From JANSWY01 sp965267245 (GTDB taxonomy: Bacteria; Bacteroidota; Bacteroidia; Cytophagales; Cyclobacteriaceae), in contig OZ253939.1 in NCBI GenBank assembly GCA_965267245.1, forward strand, positions 4,712,001 through 4,776,000: DNA of 64,000 nucleotides, written 5' to 3'. The position numbers were made by a program, and so were the translations under genes. Positions 43,324 through 52,956 of this stretch are shown here, in pieces (within the stretch, counting starts at the first letter, position 1; each line of letters opens with the position of its first letter). The notes under the pieces were generated by a model that saw only the letters and a list, made by a program, of their open reading frames with translations, had not been told where the DNA came from and made no database searches.

Positions 43324-45861
43324 CTAAACAGGAAATTTAATTGTTACTTCTGTTCCACTTTTATACTTGGAGTGAAACTTAATTTCTCCATTATGTTCCT
43401 TAATAATATGATAAGCTATAGATAGACCTAATCCTACCCCATCGTTAGGCTGCCTAGTTGTAAAAAAAGGGTCCATTATATGTTTAAGATTTTTTTTGTG
43501 TATACCTACACCATCATCTTTAATAATGACAGATACAAATGAAAGATCGCGATTAGTTTGAATAATTATCCTGCCTTCTTTTGAGATTGCTTGCTTAGCA
43601 TTCTGTATGATGTTGAAAAACGCTTGTTTCAATCGAATTTGATTTCCCATGATTGAAAGATCACCTCCAAAATACCTTTTTTCAATCGGTAGTAATTCTT
43701 GATAATGTTGTTCCAATGAAGACTGACAGGCATCCAGAAGGATTTCAATACTGCATTTTTCTTCCATTGAATGATTAATTTGACTTAGTTCTGATAGTTT
43801 TCTAACAATACCGGTAGTTCTTTGTATACCCTCTTTAATTAAATCAAGATAATTCTGATATTCTTGATTACCCTTGAATGATTTGGAAATACCATGTAAA
43901 CCACCTTGTATAAAATTTAGTGGATTATTAATTTCATGTCCGATACCAGCCGCAATGATTCCCAGAGAGGCTAGTTTTTCAGATTCAACTATTCGGTCTT
44001 GGGCTTCCCTTAACGTATTAAGTGTTACCAAAATTTCTGCATTTGACTTCTGCAAATTATTGCGAACCTCTTTTAGTTTTTTGTTTGATCGATATATGAA
44101 ATACGTTGAAAAAGAGACCACAACAATCAAAAAGCTACCGAATACTAACAAATATTGCTGATGCCTTAACTGAAGGGATTTTATTTTTAGTTGCTCCGTC
44201 TGTAGTTGACTTGCTTGTTTTAAATTAACTATTTCCAATTCTTTTTGACTCAGATCATAAATTGCTTGAATCCTCATGGATTTCTCAAGGCTTTCCAATG
44301 AATATAGGCTGTCCGTTAGGGACATACTCAATTTTAAATACTCTAAAGCCTGGGGATAATTTTGCTTCTTGTAATGAAGGTCCGACAAGAAACGAGCATT
44401 TTCTTCCAAATTCTTAAGTGAAGGATATTGAATAAGTTCCTCTTTTGCCTTATTCAGAAAGTATTCAGCCTCGTTCAGTTTGCCAATTTTTTCATATGCT
44501 TTTCCTATAGTATTATAAGAGATAATTACTCCAATATTGTTTTTAGTTTTTCTCTCTAGTGCAAGGGCTTCTAATAAAAAATTAATCGCGCTCTTTGATT
44601 CACCTAAACCATCATGGACCAACGCTAAGTTATGTTTTGCAGCTGCCATGCCTTTGAAGTTTTTTAATTCATCTTGAAGTTCGAAACTCATTAAATAATA
44701 GAACGATGCTGAGTCATATTTCTCTTTTTCATAGTTTATCGTACCCAACAGATTGTAAGTGTCAGCAATATATTTTTTAGCCTTCACCTGTTGAAAAATA
44801 CTTTTGGCTTTTTGCGCCATTGAGTTTGATGCTGGATTCTCTTGATATAAATGGATATAGGCGATTTCGTAGAATATTTTTGCTGACTGTAATTTGTTGC
44901 CTATCGTTTCATTTAACATTTCAGCTTGTAGTAACAAATCCAGAGCATTGTCATAAAGGCCGTTTTCAGCATAAATTCTTCCAAGGTTGTACAAACACAA
45001 TATTTTTAGCTGTACAAATTCATGCTCACTTAACATTTCTAGGGCTGATTTTAAATTATTTGTAGCTTCTAATAGCTCACCCTTCATTAAATGAAGCTCG
45101 CCAGTATATATCCGACTAAAAATCCTAATCTCTATGTTATCATATTTATCTGCGATTGAATCAAGTACATTAAAGATGTATGCAGCAGAGTCATAAATGC
45201 CTGTTTCCAAATAAACTAACCCAATTGCTTTCTGAGATTCTGAAACAAGAAGGGTATCCCCTATATCTTTTCTCAACCTTAGAGAATTATTTAGATTAGT
45301 GATGGCAAGATCGTAGGAACCCTTAAGTGTTAAAACTAGGCCTCTGTTATAGTAAGTTGACGATGCAGCAATTTCGTAATTATTTACTGGTAAATTTTCT
45401 AATGCTTTTGAATAAAAGAAAAGGGCTGAATCAAATTGACTTTCGACCCTGAATAAGTTTCCAATTCGGGTGTAAGTGTATGCTGGAAAATCATCATATA
45501 TTTGATTTCCAACTACAATTAAGGCACTATCATAATACAATCTTGATGTATTATGATCTCCTTTAAAATAATGATACAAACCCAAATTTGTATATGCTTG
45601 AGCTAAACCTTTTATATTAATATTTTTTTTAGCTAGAGCATAACACTCATTAGAATACTCCAATGCTATATCAAAATCATAATCCCAATATTCAGTTGCC
45701 AATTGATATAAAGATTCAATTTTATCCTTATCAGAAATATTTTTGCTTAATTTATTTTTAAGCAAATCAATTTTGGCATTTTGACTAACCGCTGAAAACC
45801 AAAAAAGAGTGAATTGTAAACAAAAATAGATTTTAGTTAGAGTGTTGGACGGAGAGCACAT
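43324..45861 (-). CDS. TPR-containing sensor histidine kinase
   Basis: An 845-residue kinase: signal peptide (FCLQFTLFWFSAVSQ), about ten periplasmic tetratricopeptide repeats (~40-530), one membrane helix (YLLVFGSFLIVVVSFSTYFI, ~565-585), a coiled coil, and a HisKA/HATPase module with His642 in IGHEINNPLNF, NIIQNAKQAI, DDGVGI and GVGLGLSIAY. No response regulator is adjacent. It starts directly beyond the islet right end. The 5' half is strikingly AT-rich (two 60-bp lines near 45601-45720 are about 25% GC), unlike the flanking genes, so it may also be acquired DNA. Confidence 0.9.
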   Translation of the reverse strand: MCSPSNTLTKIYFCLQFTLFWFSAVSQNAKIDLLKNKLSKNISDKDKIESLYQLATEYWDYDFDIALEYSNECYALAKKNINIKGLAQAYTNLGLYHYFKGDHNTSRLYYDSALIVVGNQIYDDFPAYTYTRIGNLFRVESQFDSALFFYSKALENLPVNNYEIAASSTYYNRGLVLTLKGSYDLAITNLNNSLRLRKDIGDTLLVSESQKAIGLVYLETGIYDSAAYIFNVLDSIADKYDNIEIRIFSRIYTGELHLMKGELLEATNNLKSALEMLSEHEFVQLKILCLYNLGRIYAENGLYDNALDLLLQAEMLNETIGNKLQSAKIFYEIAYIHLYQENPASNSMAQKAKSIFQQVKAKKYIADTYNLLGTINYEKEKYDSASFYYLMSFELQDELKNFKGMAAAKHNLALVHDGLGESKSAINFLLEALALERKTKNNIGVIISYNTIGKAYEKIGKLNEAEYFLNKAKEELIQYPSLKNLEENARFLSDLHYKKQNYPQALEYLKLSMSLTDSLYSLESLEKSMRIQAIYDLSQKELEIVNLKQASQLQTEQLKIKSLQLRHQQYLLVFGSFLIVVVSFSTYFIYRSNKKLKEVRNNLQKSNAEILVTLNTLREAQDRIVESEKLASLGIIAAGIGHEINNPLNFIQGGLHGISKSFKGNQEYQNYLDLIKEGIQRTTGIVRKLSELSQINHSMEEKCSIEILLDACQSSLEQHYQELLPIEKRYFGGDLSIMGNQIRLKQAFFNIIQNAKQAISKEGRIIIQTNRDLSFVSVIIKDDGVGIHKKNLKHIMDPFFTTRQPNDGVGLGLSIAYHIIKEHNGEIKFHSKYKSGTEVTIKFPV

Positions 45862-46098
45862 GGATTAACTGAATGCATGATAACACAAAAATATCAATTA
45901 TTTTATTATGAATAATTTGAATAATGTAAAATGCATTCATGGATAAATAAGTTTTTTCATTTAGGAAACTCGAAAATGCTCTATCATATTTACTTAATCA
46001 CACAATACCACCACTCATCCCACCCCATTTGTTACTCCTGATAATCTCCTGTAAATTCCGAAGTGAATTAATACGCCCAATTACAAATTAACCTTACG

Positions 46099-47496
46099 AT
46101 GAAAGCAACACAACCAATCCTATTAGCTGTGCTCATTTTTGCGTTTGCCTGTGGTTCAGAAAAAACGGAGCAAGCGGTCACCACAATTTCCGGTAAAATC
46201 ATCAACCCAAAAGGGGAAACAATCCGGTTTGGTTACAACGATGAGTCTACAGAAGCAACATTAGATTCTACAGGTACCTTCACAGCTACCATAGACATTG
46301 AAAAAGCCGCAGATATCCGTTTTAGTCACGGTGGTGAGTATGGTGCACTTTATCTGAGACCTGGAGATAACATCAGCATGTCGCTGAATACAGAGGAGTT
46401 TGATGAAACATTGAAATTTGAAGGCGGAGCAGCTGCCATCAATAATTACAAAGCAGCATTAGTCCTACTGGATGACTCCCTCATGAGTTTCAAGGATTTA
46501 ATGATGCTTGAAGAAGCAGCATTCCTAAAGGCTGCTGACTCGCTAGAAGACATGAAAATTGCCATAATGGCTAACTTCGATATTAGTGATGAAGAGTTTA
46601 TCAAATTCTTTAAGGATGGCTTGAAATTTTCAACTGCAAGAAACAAGCTCAGATACCCGGATTACCATCCACACTATACTGGTTTGGATTCTTTTGAAGT
46701 GTCCGAGACCTTTTTTGCTTTCAAAGAAGCCATTGATATCAACGATACTTCAATGTTGGATAACAGTGCATTTATGAGCTACATTGAGACCATGGTCAGT
46801 AACCAGGCTTCTGAAAAATACACAGCGCTTCCTGAGGAAGAGCAATCACCAAATACATATTATACTTTCGAATTTGAGGCAGCCAAGGAACTTATTGAGG
46901 CAAAACCAGTGCAGCGAGATTTCCTTTACGAAAATATATACAGAGGATTTACCTATATGCAGGATGATATCAGAAATGAGATGATCTCCTATTGGAAAAC
47001 ATTGAACCCTAAATCGGATCAGGTAACTAAAATGGATGATAAAGCCACACAGTGGGCTGAATTGGCCCCTGGGAAACCTGCTCCCGATTTTAGCTTTGCC
47101 TCAATTGATGGCGATACACTTACTATGAAGGATTTTGAAGGTAAGCTGGTCTATATTGATGTTTGGGCAACCTGGTGTGGACCATGCATCAGGGAACAAC
47201 CACATTATGAAAAACTGGTTGAGAAATTTGAAGGTCAAGATGTAGTATTTCTGGCTATCAGCATAGACAGCACTCCCGAACCATGGGTGAAAATGGTGCA
47301 GAAAAGGGAATTGAAGGGTGTTCATCTTTATGCACCTGGTGCCTGGAACTCTACGATCACAAAAGATTATATGATTGCGGGTATTCCAAGGTATATTCTC
47401 ATTGGCAAAGATGGCAACATCATTAGTGCGAATGCAACGAGACCTTCAGGTGACATTGGTGAGGAGATTGAAGGATTGCTTGGAGAGAGCGTCTGA
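46099..47496 (+). CDS. TlpA-family thioredoxin-like lipoprotein
   Basis: A 465-residue lipoprotein (lipobox ending at Cys18, AFACGS). An N-terminal DUF4369-like beta domain (~25-120), a helical middle, and a C-terminal TlpA/AhpC-like thioredoxin domain (~335-465) with redox motif WCGPC (Cys360, Cys363) and the cis-Pro region GIPRYILIG. These proteins reduce or exchange disulfides in the periplasm. It is monocistronic in appearance and its partner is unknown. Confidence 0.92.
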   Translation: MKATQPILLAVLIFAFACGSEKTEQAVTTISGKIINPKGETIRFGYNDESTEATLDSTGTFTATIDIEKAADIRFSHGGEYGALYLRPGDNISMSLNTEEFDETLKFEGGAAAINNYKAALVLLDDSLMSFKDLMMLEEAAFLKAADSLEDMKIAIMANFDISDEEFIKFFKDGLKFSTARNKLRYPDYHPHYTGLDSFEVSETFFAFKEAIDINDTSMLDNSAFMSYIETMVSNQASEKYTALPEEEQSPNTYYTFEFEAAKELIEAKPVQRDFLYENIYRGFTYMQDDIRNEMISYWKTLNPKSDQVTKMDDKATQWAELAPGKPAPDFSFASIDGDTLTMKDFEGKLVYIDVWATWCGPCIREQPHYEKLVEKFEGQDVVFLAISIDSTPEPWVKMVQKRELKGVHLYAPGAWNSTITKDYMIAGIPRYILIGKDGNIISANATRPSGDIGEEIEGLLGESV

Positions 47497-47565
47497 GACG
47501 AGATTTTTATAAGGTGATTTGATTCATTAGGCTTCTTTTTGTACATTCAAAATAAAGTTTAGCCT

Positions 47566-48048
47566 ATGAAAACTCACCAACTTAATTTTCACATGTTGCT
47601 CATCATATTCATAGCAGCATGTAATCAACAAATTATTGATCAGGAAGCTGAAGCTGAGAAACTCCTGCAGTTATCTCGTGAATGGGCCAAAACTGCGCAA
47701 GGAGATAACCTTGAAAAAACTTTGAATTATTGGGCCAAAAATGCGACAGTTCTTTCTCCCGATCAGCCAGCAATTAAAGGGCATGAAGGAATTCGTCAAA
47801 TGCTCGAGCAATCAGCTAAAATTCCGGGCTTTGAAGTTAATTGGGAACCAAAGGAAGCTTTTGTCTCACAAAGTGGCGATTTAGGATATGTTATTGCTCA
47901 TAATTACTTCAAATTTCCAGATTCCACTGGCAATGTTTTTACTACGTACGGCCGTGGTGTCGAAATATGGAGGAAACAAGAAGATGGTAGCTGGAAAACT
48001 GTTGTAGATATTTTTAATGGAGATCCTACTTTAACTACTATTAAATGA
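47566..48048 (+). CDS. DUF4440 (NTF2-like) lipoprotein
   Basis: A 160-residue protein with a lipobox (IAACNQQ, Cys19) and an NTF2/SnoaL-like fold of the DUF4440 type (~28-150: LSREWAKTAQGDNLEKTLNYWAKNATVLSPDQPAIKGHEGI). The family includes ketosteroid-isomerase-like enzymes and binding proteins; no function can be assigned. It lies upstream of a DinB-family gene on the same strand (54-bp gap). Confidence 0.85.
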   Translation: MKTHQLNFHMLLIIFIAACNQQIIDQEAEAEKLLQLSREWAKTAQGDNLEKTLNYWAKNATVLSPDQPAIKGHEGIRQMLEQSAKIPGFEVNWEPKEAFVSQSGDLGYVIAHNYFKFPDSTGNVFTTYGRGVEIWRKQEDGSWKTVVDIFNGDPTLTTIK

Positions 48049-48102
48049 AGTATGGGTTAATTTATCATTTTTTTCAATTTCTGATATTAGTTAACCTGAA
48101 GA

Positions 48103-48657
48103 ATGAAAAACTGGGAAAAGGAAATCGACCATATTACCCAACAATTCCTTGATGAGTTTAAGGAATTAGATTCAAATGGGCTCAATTGGAAACCAAACTC
48201 TCAAACCTGGAGCATAGGCCAGATAATTGACCATATTATTGTTATCAATGGAACCTATTTTCCTGTGATTGATGCAGTGCGTAAGGGAAATTACAAACTA
48301 CCTTTTGTCGCTAAATTTGGTTTCGTTGTAAACCTTTTGGGTAGAGTAGTATTAAAGGGTGTCCAGCCTGGTCAACAAAAGAAAACCAGAACTTTCTCAA
48401 TTTGGGAGCCTACCTCTAGTACAGTAACAAATGATATAATCGATGAGTTTGTGCAGCATCAGTCAGCGTTAAAAAAGGTGATTCGCACCTCCAAGGATCT
48501 GGTTAAGCGTGGCACAATTATTTCTTCACCAGCAAATAAAAATATAGTTTACAAACTTGAAACAGCCTTTGATATTATTGTAGCCCATGAGGCTCGGCAT
48601 CTTCAGCAGGCAATGAATGTCCATCAGATGCATAGTGAAAACAGAATTAACTTTTAA
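48103..48657 (+). CDS. DinB/YfiT-family protein
   Basis: A 184-residue four-helix-bundle protein of the DinB superfamily, many of which are metal-dependent thiol transferases. Candidate metal ligands are His43 in QIIDHI and the two His of AHEARHLQQ near the C-terminus. Substrate unknown. No mobile or DNA-damage context is seen. Confidence 0.82.
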   Translation: MKNWEKEIDHITQQFLDEFKELDSNGLNWKPNSQTWSIGQIIDHIIVINGTYFPVIDAVRKGNYKLPFVAKFGFVVNLLGRVVLKGVQPGQQKKTRTFSIWEPTSSTVTNDIIDEFVQHQSALKKVIRTSKDLVKRGTIISSPANKNIVYKLETAFDIIVAHEARHLQQAMNVHQMHSENRINF

Positions 48658-48673
48658 TTAAGGATGAACTTTT

Positions 48674-49177
48674 TTACTTTATTACCCGTCTGCCTTTCTT
48701 ATACGATTTTATCCAATAATTGTCCTTCAGGTTGGATTCCATAACTCCTTTTGAGACACTAGCGTGGATAAACATTACTTTGTCTTTACCAATCACATCA
48801 GTTACAATCCCCGAGTGCCAGGAGTCTTTGCCTTTTCTTTTGATTTTGAAAATAACAATATCTCCCTTTTTTAGTTTGTTTTGGGAAACCCCTTTTCCGT
48901 ATTTTTTTTGAGCGGTTACTGTTCTGGGCAGACTCACGTTTACCGAATTGTAGGATGTACAAACCAATCCGGAACAATCCATTCCACTTCGGCTGGTTCC
49001 ACCCCACTTATAGGGGACACCGGTGTAAGTCCGGGCTGTTTTGATCACTGTATTGACCTTGGCTTGCTTGGCTCGTCTGCTAGCAGCACAAGAACTGAAA
49101 AGAATGGTGATAATCGAGAAGAAAAAAAGATTTCTGGTTAATTGACTAAGAGAAACTCCCATATTTTGTAATTCCAT
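48674..49177 (-). CDS. NlpC/P60-family cell-wall peptidase lipoprotein
   Basis: A 167-residue lipoprotein (lipobox FSSC, Cys30; ATG six codons in would also work) with an NlpC/P60 domain: catalytic Cys68 in MDCSGL, His121 in WHSGIV and His138 in FIHAS. It cleaves peptide cross-links or stem peptides of peptidoglycan. Convergent with the DinB gene (16 bp between stops) and divergent from asnB (38 bp). Confidence 0.9.
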   Translation of the reverse strand: MELQNMGVSLSQLTRNLFFFSIITILFSSCAASRRAKQAKVNTVIKTARTYTGVPYKWGGTSRSGMDCSGLVCTSYNSVNVSLPRTVTAQKKYGKGVSQNKLKKGDIVIFKIKRKGKDSWHSGIVTDVIGKDKVMFIHASVSKGVMESNLKDNYWIKSYKKGRRVIK

Positions 49178-49215
49178 CTATATTAGCTCAAAAGTAACGA
49201 ACAAAACCAACTATC

Positions 49216-51099
49216 ATGTGTGGCATTACAGGAATTTTGGCATTTAATGAAATAGGAAGGATGCAATTGATCCACCTGGAAAACACCACCAGAATCCTGG
49301 AAAAAAGAGGACCTGATCACCATGATACCTTTTTGGACCAATTTGTAGGGCTGGGTCATCGTAGGTTATCTATCATCGATACTTCCAGTGCTGGTCACCA
49401 ACCAATGACAGATCCTTCGGGGAGATACACCATTATTTTCAATGGTGAGATTTACAATTATCGGGAGCTAAAGAAGGATTTAGTCAATCAGGGAATTGCT
49501 TTTGACTCTTCCAGTGACACTGAGGTACTCTTGCAGCTGTTCATCAAAGAAGGAAAATCTTGTCTGGAGAAGCTCAATGGTTTTTTTGCTTTCGCCATAT
49601 TCGATAAAGCCGAAAATAGCCTGTTTATTGCCAGGGATAGGGTAGGAATTAAACCATTACTCTATTATCAGGATGAGGACAAATTTTTATTTGCGTCAGA
49701 AATGAAGTCTCTTTTGGAGTATGGTATTCCAAGAGAAATCAATGAGGAAGCTTTACGGATGTACCTGGAGTTAAATTACCTCCCAGCACCTTTTACCATG
49801 CTCAAAGGAATCAGGAAACTTGAACCGGGGCATTGGCTTACCATAAAAGGAAGGGAAGTCAACTCGCAGCAATGGTACCATATTCCGAAACCGGGGGAGA
49901 AAGTTTTCAATGGGAATTATGATGATGCAAAAAAGACCCTTCAGGGCACACTAGATGAGTCAGTGATGAGAAGGCTGGTGGCAGATGTACCTCTTGGAGC
50001 ATTTTTGAGTGGCGGAATTGATTCTTCTATAGTAACTGCACTGGCAAGTAGGCATGTGGAGCAATTGAATACCTTCAGCATCGGTTATCGCGATGATAAA
50101 TTTTTCGATGAGACACACTATGCGGAGGTAGTCGCCAAAAAATTCAAAACCAATCACACAGTTTTTTCACTCACACAAAATGATTTACTGGATCACTTGC
50201 CAGACATTTTAAATTACATCGATGATCCGTTCGCTGACTCCTCTGCCTTACCGGTGTATATCTTAAGCAAAGAGACCAGAAAGTATGCTACAGTCGCCTT
50301 GTCTGGTGATGGTGCCGATGAGTTGTTTTCAGGATATAACAAGCATGCGGCCTGGTTAAGAGCAAGTCAGGGTGGATTAGGTAATTCACTTGTCAAAAGT
50401 ACAGGTTGGCTTTGGTCAATGATGCCAAAATCCAGATCGGGGAAAATTGGGAATAAATTCAGACAGCTGGAGCGTTTCAGCAAAATGCTCAATTGTAATG
50501 TCAATGATCGTTACTGGTTTTTGGCCACTTTTCAGCAATTGAAAGAGGTAGAAAAGTTATTGACCAATCAAAAAATAGATCTAACCACCTATAATGAAGT
50601 GAAGAAACGCTATTTGGAGTCAGTTGATCCTTCTATCGGGAGTATGCTATACACGGACTGTCAATTGGTACTACCGAATGATATGCTTACTAAAGTTGAT
50701 CTAATGTCTATGGCCAATCACCTGGAAGTCAGAGTCCCTTTCCTGGACCACAACCTGATAGAATTTGTGAACAGCCTTCCTGATGATTTCAAAATCAATT
50801 CTTCCCTTCGTAAGCGCATCTTGCAGGATACATTTAGAGAGATCCTTCCCCTGGAGCTCTACAATAGACCAAAGAAGGGATTTGAAGTACCGTTGTTGAG
50901 TTGGTTCAAAGGAGAATTGCAGGGAGACCTAAACAGGACTTTGTTCAATGAGGAGTTGCTTTCAAGTCAGGACATTTTTAAACCTAAACAAGTCATGCAA
51001 CTTAAGAAACGTATCAATTCTTATAACCCGGCTGATGCTCATGCTAAGGTTTGGGCATTATTTGTATTCCAGCACTGGTATAAAAGGGTATTTCAATAA
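49216..51099 (+). CDS. asnB: Asparagine synthetase (glutamine-hydrolysing)
   Basis: A 627-residue two-domain enzyme: N-terminal Ntn glutaminase with nucleophile Cys2 (MCGITG) and NGEIYNY, then the C-terminal synthetase with the PP-loop SGGIDSS and SGDGADELFSGY. It converts aspartate and glutamine to asparagine; family members also amidate cell-surface glycan precursors, so a surface-polysaccharide role is a real alternative. It ends at a bidirectional terminator shared with a minus-strand small RNA. Confidence 0.9.
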   Translation: MCGITGILAFNEIGRMQLIHLENTTRILEKRGPDHHDTFLDQFVGLGHRRLSIIDTSSAGHQPMTDPSGRYTIIFNGEIYNYRELKKDLVNQGIAFDSSSDTEVLLQLFIKEGKSCLEKLNGFFAFAIFDKAENSLFIARDRVGIKPLLYYQDEDKFLFASEMKSLLEYGIPREINEEALRMYLELNYLPAPFTMLKGIRKLEPGHWLTIKGREVNSQQWYHIPKPGEKVFNGNYDDAKKTLQGTLDESVMRRLVADVPLGAFLSGGIDSSIVTALASRHVEQLNTFSIGYRDDKFFDETHYAEVVAKKFKTNHTVFSLTQNDLLDHLPDILNYIDDPFADSSALPVYILSKETRKYATVALSGDGADELFSGYNKHAAWLRASQGGLGNSLVKSTGWLWSMMPKSRSGKIGNKFRQLERFSKMLNCNVNDRYWFLATFQQLKEVEKLLTNQKIDLTTYNEVKKRYLESVDPSIGSMLYTDCQLVLPNDMLTKVDLMSMANHLEVRVPFLDHNLIEFVNSLPDDFKINSSLRKRILQDTFREILPLELYNRPKKGFEVPLLSWFKGELQGDLNRTLFNEELLSSQDIFKPKQVMQLKKRINSYNPADAHAKVWALFVFQHWYKRVFQ

Positions 51100-51120
51100 C
51101 ATTAGTTGAAAAAAGGGCAC

Positions 51121-51192
51121 AAAAAAAGCGAGATAAAATCTCGCTTTTTCTATTCATCAACCATCTGTCTTTAATAGTCACCGGGCGGTGAC
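51121..51192 (-). ncRNA. Candidate small RNA, family A copy 1 (72 nt)
   Basis: On the minus strand: 5' hairpin GTCACC-GCCC-GGTGAC (51192-51177), a conserved unpaired linker beginning AAAGACAGATGGTTGATGAA, then terminator AAAAAGCGAGA / TCTCGCTTTTT and a T-run. A perfect promoter (TTTG, 19 bp, TACCTTTG) lies directly upstream, with the -7 box ending 5 nt before the hairpin, so the RNA would start at its first G. The second copy at 59747-59821 keeps hairpin and linker but has a different terminator stem that still pairs. The linker contains a five-codon frame (MVDE then stop) in both copies. Confidence 0.75.
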
Positions 51193-51197
51193 TTCTT

Positions 51198-51228
51198 CAA
51201 AGGTAGAAAGAAAATCTTAATCTGCAAA
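51198..51228 (-). promoter_or_regulatory. Consensus promoter of family A RNA copy 1
   Basis: Minus strand TTTG (+ 51225-51228), 19 bp, TACCTTTG (+ 51198-51205): full match to the Bacteroidota housekeeping promoter, ending 5 nt before the RNA hairpin. Confidence 0.8.
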
Positions 51229-51261
51229 TAACGATCAAAAATATTCTCCGCATTTTCATAA

Positions 51262-51279
51262 CAATTTGGTAACAAATTG
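51262..51279. repeat. Inverted repeat upstream of the family A RNA
   Basis: CAATTTG-GTAA-CAAATTG, a perfect 7-4-7 dyad between the methyltransferase stop and the small-RNA promoter. It has no T-run, so it is more likely a protein site than a terminator. Confidence 0.35.
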
Positions 51280-51281
51280 CA

Positions 51282-52052
51282 CTATTTCTTCATTATACAG
51301 AACAAATCAAGGTTCTTCTCATTTTGGTCCTTTAAAAGGTAGTCTTCCTGTTGAATACTGGCAACAAGTGTATTATCGCCATCATTTAATTTATTTCTGT
51401 TAAGTCTATTTAAAAGGTCATAAGGGATTCTGAGGATAGGTGCAGGCAGTTTGTATTGTAAATTGAATATGTCAAAACGCATAATTTTGTTGACAGACAC
51501 CTTGTTTTGCTCATAGTACTCCATCACTTTTTCATTACCAGCAATTCCCTTCATCTCCACTTCTGGGAAAATTCCAGCTGCTATACCTTTTAGTTCATCT
51601 GCAGTGTATTCTCTCACATGCCATGGATTTCTGCTGAGTGTCATTTTAATATTCGGCGTGGTAATGATCGCTGAACCACCTGGTTTTAATACACGATGGA
51701 TCTCCTTTAGAAAGTCCACATCTTTTTTTACATGCTCTATAACCTGGAAGGAAACAATTGTATCAAAAGAGTTATCCTCAAATTCAAAGGGTGGGAATAC
51801 ACCTTGCCTGAAATCTATTTCTGGAAAATTTGATTTTAGATTGTCAATTACCTCCTGAATTTTATCAATCGCCACATATTCATCAGCCAATGGTGCCAGA
51901 AGTTCTACACCCCGTCCTTCACCACAACCAAGTTCAAGTAATCTACCTTTTACATATGGTTTAGCGGCATAGTACGCTTTAAGCAAGCGCTGATGGATTG
52001 GATTATCAGATTGAATTTTGTCCGATGCAATTTCTGTAGTGTATACTGCCAT
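51282..52052 (-). CDS. Class I SAM-dependent methyltransferase
   Basis: A 256-residue Rossmann-fold methyltransferase of the Methyltransf_11/25 type. Motif I is LLELGCGEGRG (~38-48), the acidic VAIDK follows, and FDTIVSFQVIEHV and LKPGGSAIITTPN are motifs II-III. Such proteins often methylate glycan or lipid intermediates; the nearby manC and asnB could hint at surface polysaccharide, but the substrate is unknown. Confidence 0.85.
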   Translation of the reverse strand: MAVYTTEIASDKIQSDNPIHQRLLKAYYAAKPYVKGRLLELGCGEGRGVELLAPLADEYVAIDKIQEVIDNLKSNFPEIDFRQGVFPPFEFEDNSFDTIVSFQVIEHVKKDVDFLKEIHRVLKPGGSAIITTPNIKMTLSRNPWHVREYTADELKGIAAGIFPEVEMKGIAGNEKVMEYYEQNKVSVNKIMRFDIFNLQYKLPAPILRIPYDLLNRLNRNKLNDGDNTLVASIQQEDYLLKDQNEKNLDLFCIMKK

Positions 52053-52151
52053 GGATATTTAAAAATTTGGGCAAATCTAACGACATTTTGTGGATCACAT
52101 TATTATAAACAATTCATTTCTTTACTTGGATGAATAGCTTTTCTTTGCAAA

Positions 52152-52922
52152 ATGAATAAGGGGTATAATCAGAGAAAACCGAAATATGCCAGTAGCAACG
52201 ATGCTATATTCGGGACAAGAGCAATAATTGAGTCAATTCGCGCAGGAAAAACTATAGACAAATTGTTTATCCAAAAAGGTGTCAAAAATGACTTAACTGC
52301 AGAGTTGGTAAACTTAGCCAAGTCGATTGATATCCCTATGTCGGTTGTTCCTCTCGAGAAGCTCGATAAAATTACCAGGAAAAATCATCAGGGCGCTATT
52401 GCATTTGTTTCCCCGATTGCCTTTGCAGAAGTGGATAATGTGATCATGGAGTGTTATGAAAAAGGGGAGGATCCTTTTATAATTATACTGGATCGCATCA
52501 CCGATGTGAGAAACTTTGGAGCAATATGCAGGACTGCCGAAGGTGCTGGAGTTCATGCTGTGGTAGTACCTACCAAGGGTGCAGCTCAAATCAACGCGGA
52601 TGCCATGAAAACTTCAGCAGGAGCTCTCAATCATTTGACTATCTGTAGGGAAAATAATCTCAAAGACACCATCATTCGCATCAAAGAAAGCGGAATTAAG
52701 GTAGTCGCAGTTTCAGAGAAAGCAGACAAATTGTATTTCCAGGAAGATATGAAAGGTCCTTTGGCACTAATTATGGGTTCAGAGGAAGATGGGGTTTCAG
52801 AAGCTTATTGGAAGCTGTGTGATGGCGCAATAAAAATACCAATGAAAGGAGAAATAGAATCTTTGAATGTATCAGTAGCAACCGGAATAGTATTATTCGA
52901 AGCACTTAGACAAAACACTTAG
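52152..52922 (+). CDS. rlmB: TrmH-family 23S rRNA 2'-O-methyltransferase (RlmB-like)
   Basis: A 256-residue SPOUT methyltransferase. An N-terminal substrate-binding domain (~17-95) starts at AIFGTRAIIESI, followed by the SpoU domain with motif 1 DRITDVRNFGAICRTAEGAG, motif 2 LIMGSEEDGVS and motif 3 IPMKGEIESLNVSVATGI. In E. coli RlmB modifies G2251 of 23S rRNA; specificity here is inferred from overall layout. Confidence 0.9.
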   Translation: MNKGYNQRKPKYASSNDAIFGTRAIIESIRAGKTIDKLFIQKGVKNDLTAELVNLAKSIDIPMSVVPLEKLDKITRKNHQGAIAFVSPIAFAEVDNVIMECYEKGEDPFIIILDRITDVRNFGAICRTAEGAGVHAVVVPTKGAAQINADAMKTSAGALNHLTICRENNLKDTIIRIKESGIKVVAVSEKADKLYFQEDMKGPLALIMGSEEDGVSEAYWKLCDGAIKIPMKGEIESLNVSVATGIVLFEALRQNT

Positions 52923-52956
52923 GGCCGATTAATTGCAAAATCGACCCTGTTATAAG

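Noticed and set aside
45862..46098. Third att-like repeat beyond the TPR kinase
   Set aside because: No CTAGCTCCA or GGTTAGCAA sequence was found in this gap, so a tandem islet is not shown.
51121..51192. Family A element as a mere terminator of asnB
   Set aside because: The terminator hairpin may serve asnB too, but the conserved linker, 5' hairpin and precisely spaced minus-strand promoter go beyond a terminator and are repeated elsewhere.
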